DNA from: CAZVNZ01 sp964628515
GTDB taxonomy: Bacteria > Bacillota > Clostridia > Christensenellales > Christensenellaceae
Direction: 5' to 3'
Assembly (NCBI GenBank): GCA_964628515.1
Contig: CAZVNZ010000016.1
Span: 1-64,000, forward strand
DNA: 64,000 nt
Shown: piece after piece, positions 62,306-64,000 of the stretch
How positions within the stretch are numbered: the first letter of the stretch is position 1
How the letters are laid out: every line of letters starts with the position of its first letter
The notes under the pieces: model-generated
The model's database searches: none
What the model was told of the DNA's origin: nothing
The model's input: the letters and a program-made list of their open reading frames with translations, nothing else
Program-made: the position numbers and the translations under genes

Positions 62306-64000
62306 TTGAAAAATATGAAAATAGGAAAACGGCTTATTGTTGCATTTATCGTAGTTGCAATAGTAGCCAGCATTGCAGGTGTTATTGGTGCGGCACTTCT
62401 TGTAAAAAGCGATGCGGATTATTCCCACGCATTAGAAAACTATGGTTTTTCCCAAGGTAAAATCGGCAGGTTAGGAATGGAGTTTAACGCAAGCCGTGCA
62501 TTTATCAGAGACATAATATTTGTTACAGACCCCGTGTTGCTACAAGAGGCGTACGACAGAGTTCAAAATAACATCAAAAAAGTAAACGAGGAAATAGAGC
62601 TTGTAAGACCAACAAACATTTCTGATGAAGCAAAGGCGTTTTTCCAGAAATTTGAGGACGGTTTAGCCGAATACCGTGGGTACAGAGACCAAGTTATAGA
62701 GTTAGGTATGGCAAATAACCAAGACGAAGCATACAGAGTTTGGATGGAGGAAGCCTTCCCAAGAGTTAATGCTTTAGAACAAATGTTGCAAGAATTACTG
62801 CAAATGAATTTAGATGCAGGTACAAAGGTAACCAACGAGCTTTCAACTCAAACCCAAATTACAATGTATATACTTGTAGGCGTAATAATTGTAGGTTTAG
62901 TTATAGCTGTAATATTTGGTTTATTCGTGTCAAAAGGCATTAGCAGACCCATTACCGAAGTGGAAAATGCGGCTAAAAAAATGTCTGAGGGGAATTTCGA
63001 CGTAAATCTTGCTTACAAATCCAAAGACGAAATAGGAAGTCTGTCAGACAGTATGAGAAGTATGATAGACACCACAAGAGGAGTTATTTTAGATACTTCA
63101 AGAGTGTTAGAGGAGGTTGCAGGCGGTAACTTTGTGGTTAAGACGGATGCAAACTACATTGGTATTTTTGCACAAATCAAAAAATCAATAGATAAAATAG
63201 TAACAGACTTAGATGATACTCTAATGCAAATTAAAATGTCTTGCGACCAAGTAACGGCAGGCTCGGGACAGGTTTCTGCAGCTGCACAATCTTTAGCACA
63301 AGGCACTACACAGCAGGCAAGCTCCATAGAGGAGTTGTCCGCATCCATAAGCGAGATTTCAAGCCAAGTTTCAAGCAATGCGGATAACGCAAACCAAGCA
63401 AACGAATCCGCACTTACAGTAGGGGACAAAATCAACCTATGCAACGAGCAAATGCAACAGCTAAAGGTTGCAATGGGAGAAATCTCCGATTCTTCCTCTC
63501 AAATAAGTAAAATTATTAAAGCTATTGAAGATATTGCCTTCCAAACAAATATACTTGCACTTAATGCGGCGGTAGAAGCTGCAAGGGCAGGGGCGGCAGG
63601 CAAAGGTTTTGCGGTAGTTGCAGACGAAGTAAGAAGCCTTGCAACCAAAAGCTCGGAAGCGGCTAAGCAGACAAACAACTTAATAGAAAATTCCGTAATT
63701 GCCGTAGATAAAGGTATGGAAATTACAGATGGCACGGCAAGCACGCTTTCCGAAGTTGTTACGGGTGCAACAAGCATTACAGGGCTAATACAACAAATAG
63801 CGGCGGCATCTTCAGAGCAATCCCTTGCCATTACCCAAATAAACTCGGGTGTAGAGCAAATCTCCGTGGTTATACAAACAAACAGCGCCACCAGTCAGGA
63901 AAGTGCGGCGGCAAGTCAGGAGTTGTCCAGCCAAGCTAACCTTATGAAAGAGGCGGTAAGCAAGTTTAAATTAAAGCAGGAAACTAAATCTGAATATAAT
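62306..64000 (+). CDS. Methyl-accepting chemotaxis protein (partial, runs off the right edge)
   Basis: The reading frame is open from a TTG at 62306 (AGGAGG 8 bp upstream; an ATG three codons later is the alternative) to the last base, 565 codons so far. It has TM1 ~11-32, an extracellular helical-bundle sensor (~35-185), TM2 (~188-208), tandem HAMP-like segments, and the signalling tip EDIAFQTNILALNAAVEAA. The signalling part is closely similar to that of the receptor at 53210, while the sensor differs, so the ligands probably differ. The frame reaches KLKQETKSEYN, close to where such receptors end, so little is probably missing. Confidence 0.93.
   Translation, partial: MKNMKIGKRLIVAFIVVAIVASIAGVIGAALLVKSDADYSHALENYGFSQGKIGRLGMEFNASRAFIRDIIFVTDPVLLQEAYDRVQNNIKKVNEEIELVRPTNISDEAKAFFQKFEDGLAEYRGYRDQVIELGMANNQDEAYRVWMEEAFPRVNALEQMLQELLQMNLDAGTKVTNELSTQTQITMYILVGVIIVGLVIAVIFGLFVSKGISRPITEVENAAKKMSEGNFDVNLAYKSKDEIGSLSDSMRSMIDTTRGVILDTSRVLEEVAGGNFVVKTDANYIGIFAQIKKSIDKIVTDLDDTLMQIKMSCDQVTAGSGQVSAAAQSLAQGTTQQASSIEELSASISEISSQVSSNADNANQANESALTVGDKINLCNEQMQQLKVAMGEISDSSSQISKIIKAIEDIAFQTNILALNAAVEAARAGAAGKGFAVVADEVRSLATKSSEAAKQTNNLIENSVIAVDKGMEITDGTASTLSEVVTGATSITGLIQQIAAASSEQSLAITQINSGVEQISVVIQTNSATSQESAAASQELSSQANLMKEAVSKFKLKQETKSEYN

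Overview
The window is 64 kb of AT-rich chromosome from a motile, fermentative, Gram-positive anaerobe, most likely a member of the class Clostridia (Bacillota). The signs are lipoproteins and a SpaA-type cell-wall protein, YesM/YesN-type regulation, RNase Y, TmcAL, a Na+-pumping biotin decarboxylase, Pta-AckA acetate formation, and a flagellar gene order like that of Bacillus subtilis (yvyF-flgM-flgN-flgK-flgL-yviE-fliW-csrA-hag). I cannot name the species. No CRISPR array, insertion sequence, integrase or rRNA gene is visible.

Layout. 0-0.9 kb: two divergent XRE-type repressor genes around a compact double promoter with palindromic operators. 0.9-13 kb: a sugar system. A leftward three-gene sensor (YesN-type regulator, YesM-type kinase, sugar-binding lipoprotein) faces a rightward ABC importer. 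The importer is followed by two UroD-superfamily proteins on either side of an L-fucose/arabinose-isomerase-like enzyme, and then a class II ketose-bisphosphate aldolase with its own leader. 13-17 kb: an MMPL/RND exporter translationally coupled to a secreted heptad-repeat protein. 17-21 kb: sbcD-sbcC. 21-22.7 kb: a DUF4214/leucine-rich-repeat surface protein with a divergent XRE regulator and two operator copies. 22.8-26.3 kb: carB behind a structured leader and tRNA-Leu(GAG). 26.4-34 kb: a CobW-type metallochaperone, a D-psicose/D-tagatose 3-epimerase, an aldose 1-epimerase, a SpaA-domain cell-surface protein, an RpiR regulator and a BaiN-like flavoprotein. 34-35.5 kb: RNase Y.

35.6-46.1 kb is the late flagellar region: distal rod, FlgM/FlgN, hook-filament junction, FliW-CsrA, a glycosyltransferase and flagellin. 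Two sigma-28/sigma-D-type promoters are readable. The flagellin Shine-Dalgarno lies in the loop of a small hairpin that fits a CsrA site. This suggests FliW-CsrA-flagellin partner switching as in B. subtilis. tRNA-Leu(CAG) follows, then a MerR regulator that shares a 19-bp-spacer promoter region with a DUF4097-like lipoprotein.

48-53 kb encodes a Na+-translocating biotin-dependent decarboxylase/transcarboxylase with five parts: a CoA-type carboxyltransferase, gamma subunit, biotin carrier, Na+-pump beta subunit and a 5S/OadA-type carboxyltransferase. 53-58.5 kb carries a chemoreceptor, a FapA-family protein and a GGDEF-EAL protein whose two catalytic domains both look degenerate. 58.5-62 kb holds tmcAL, pta and ackA, and a second chemoreceptor runs off the right edge. 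The best candidates for undescribed biology are the UroD/isomerase sugar cluster, the GGDEF-EAL pseudo-enzyme paired with FapA, the carB leader RNA, and the small repressor switches.
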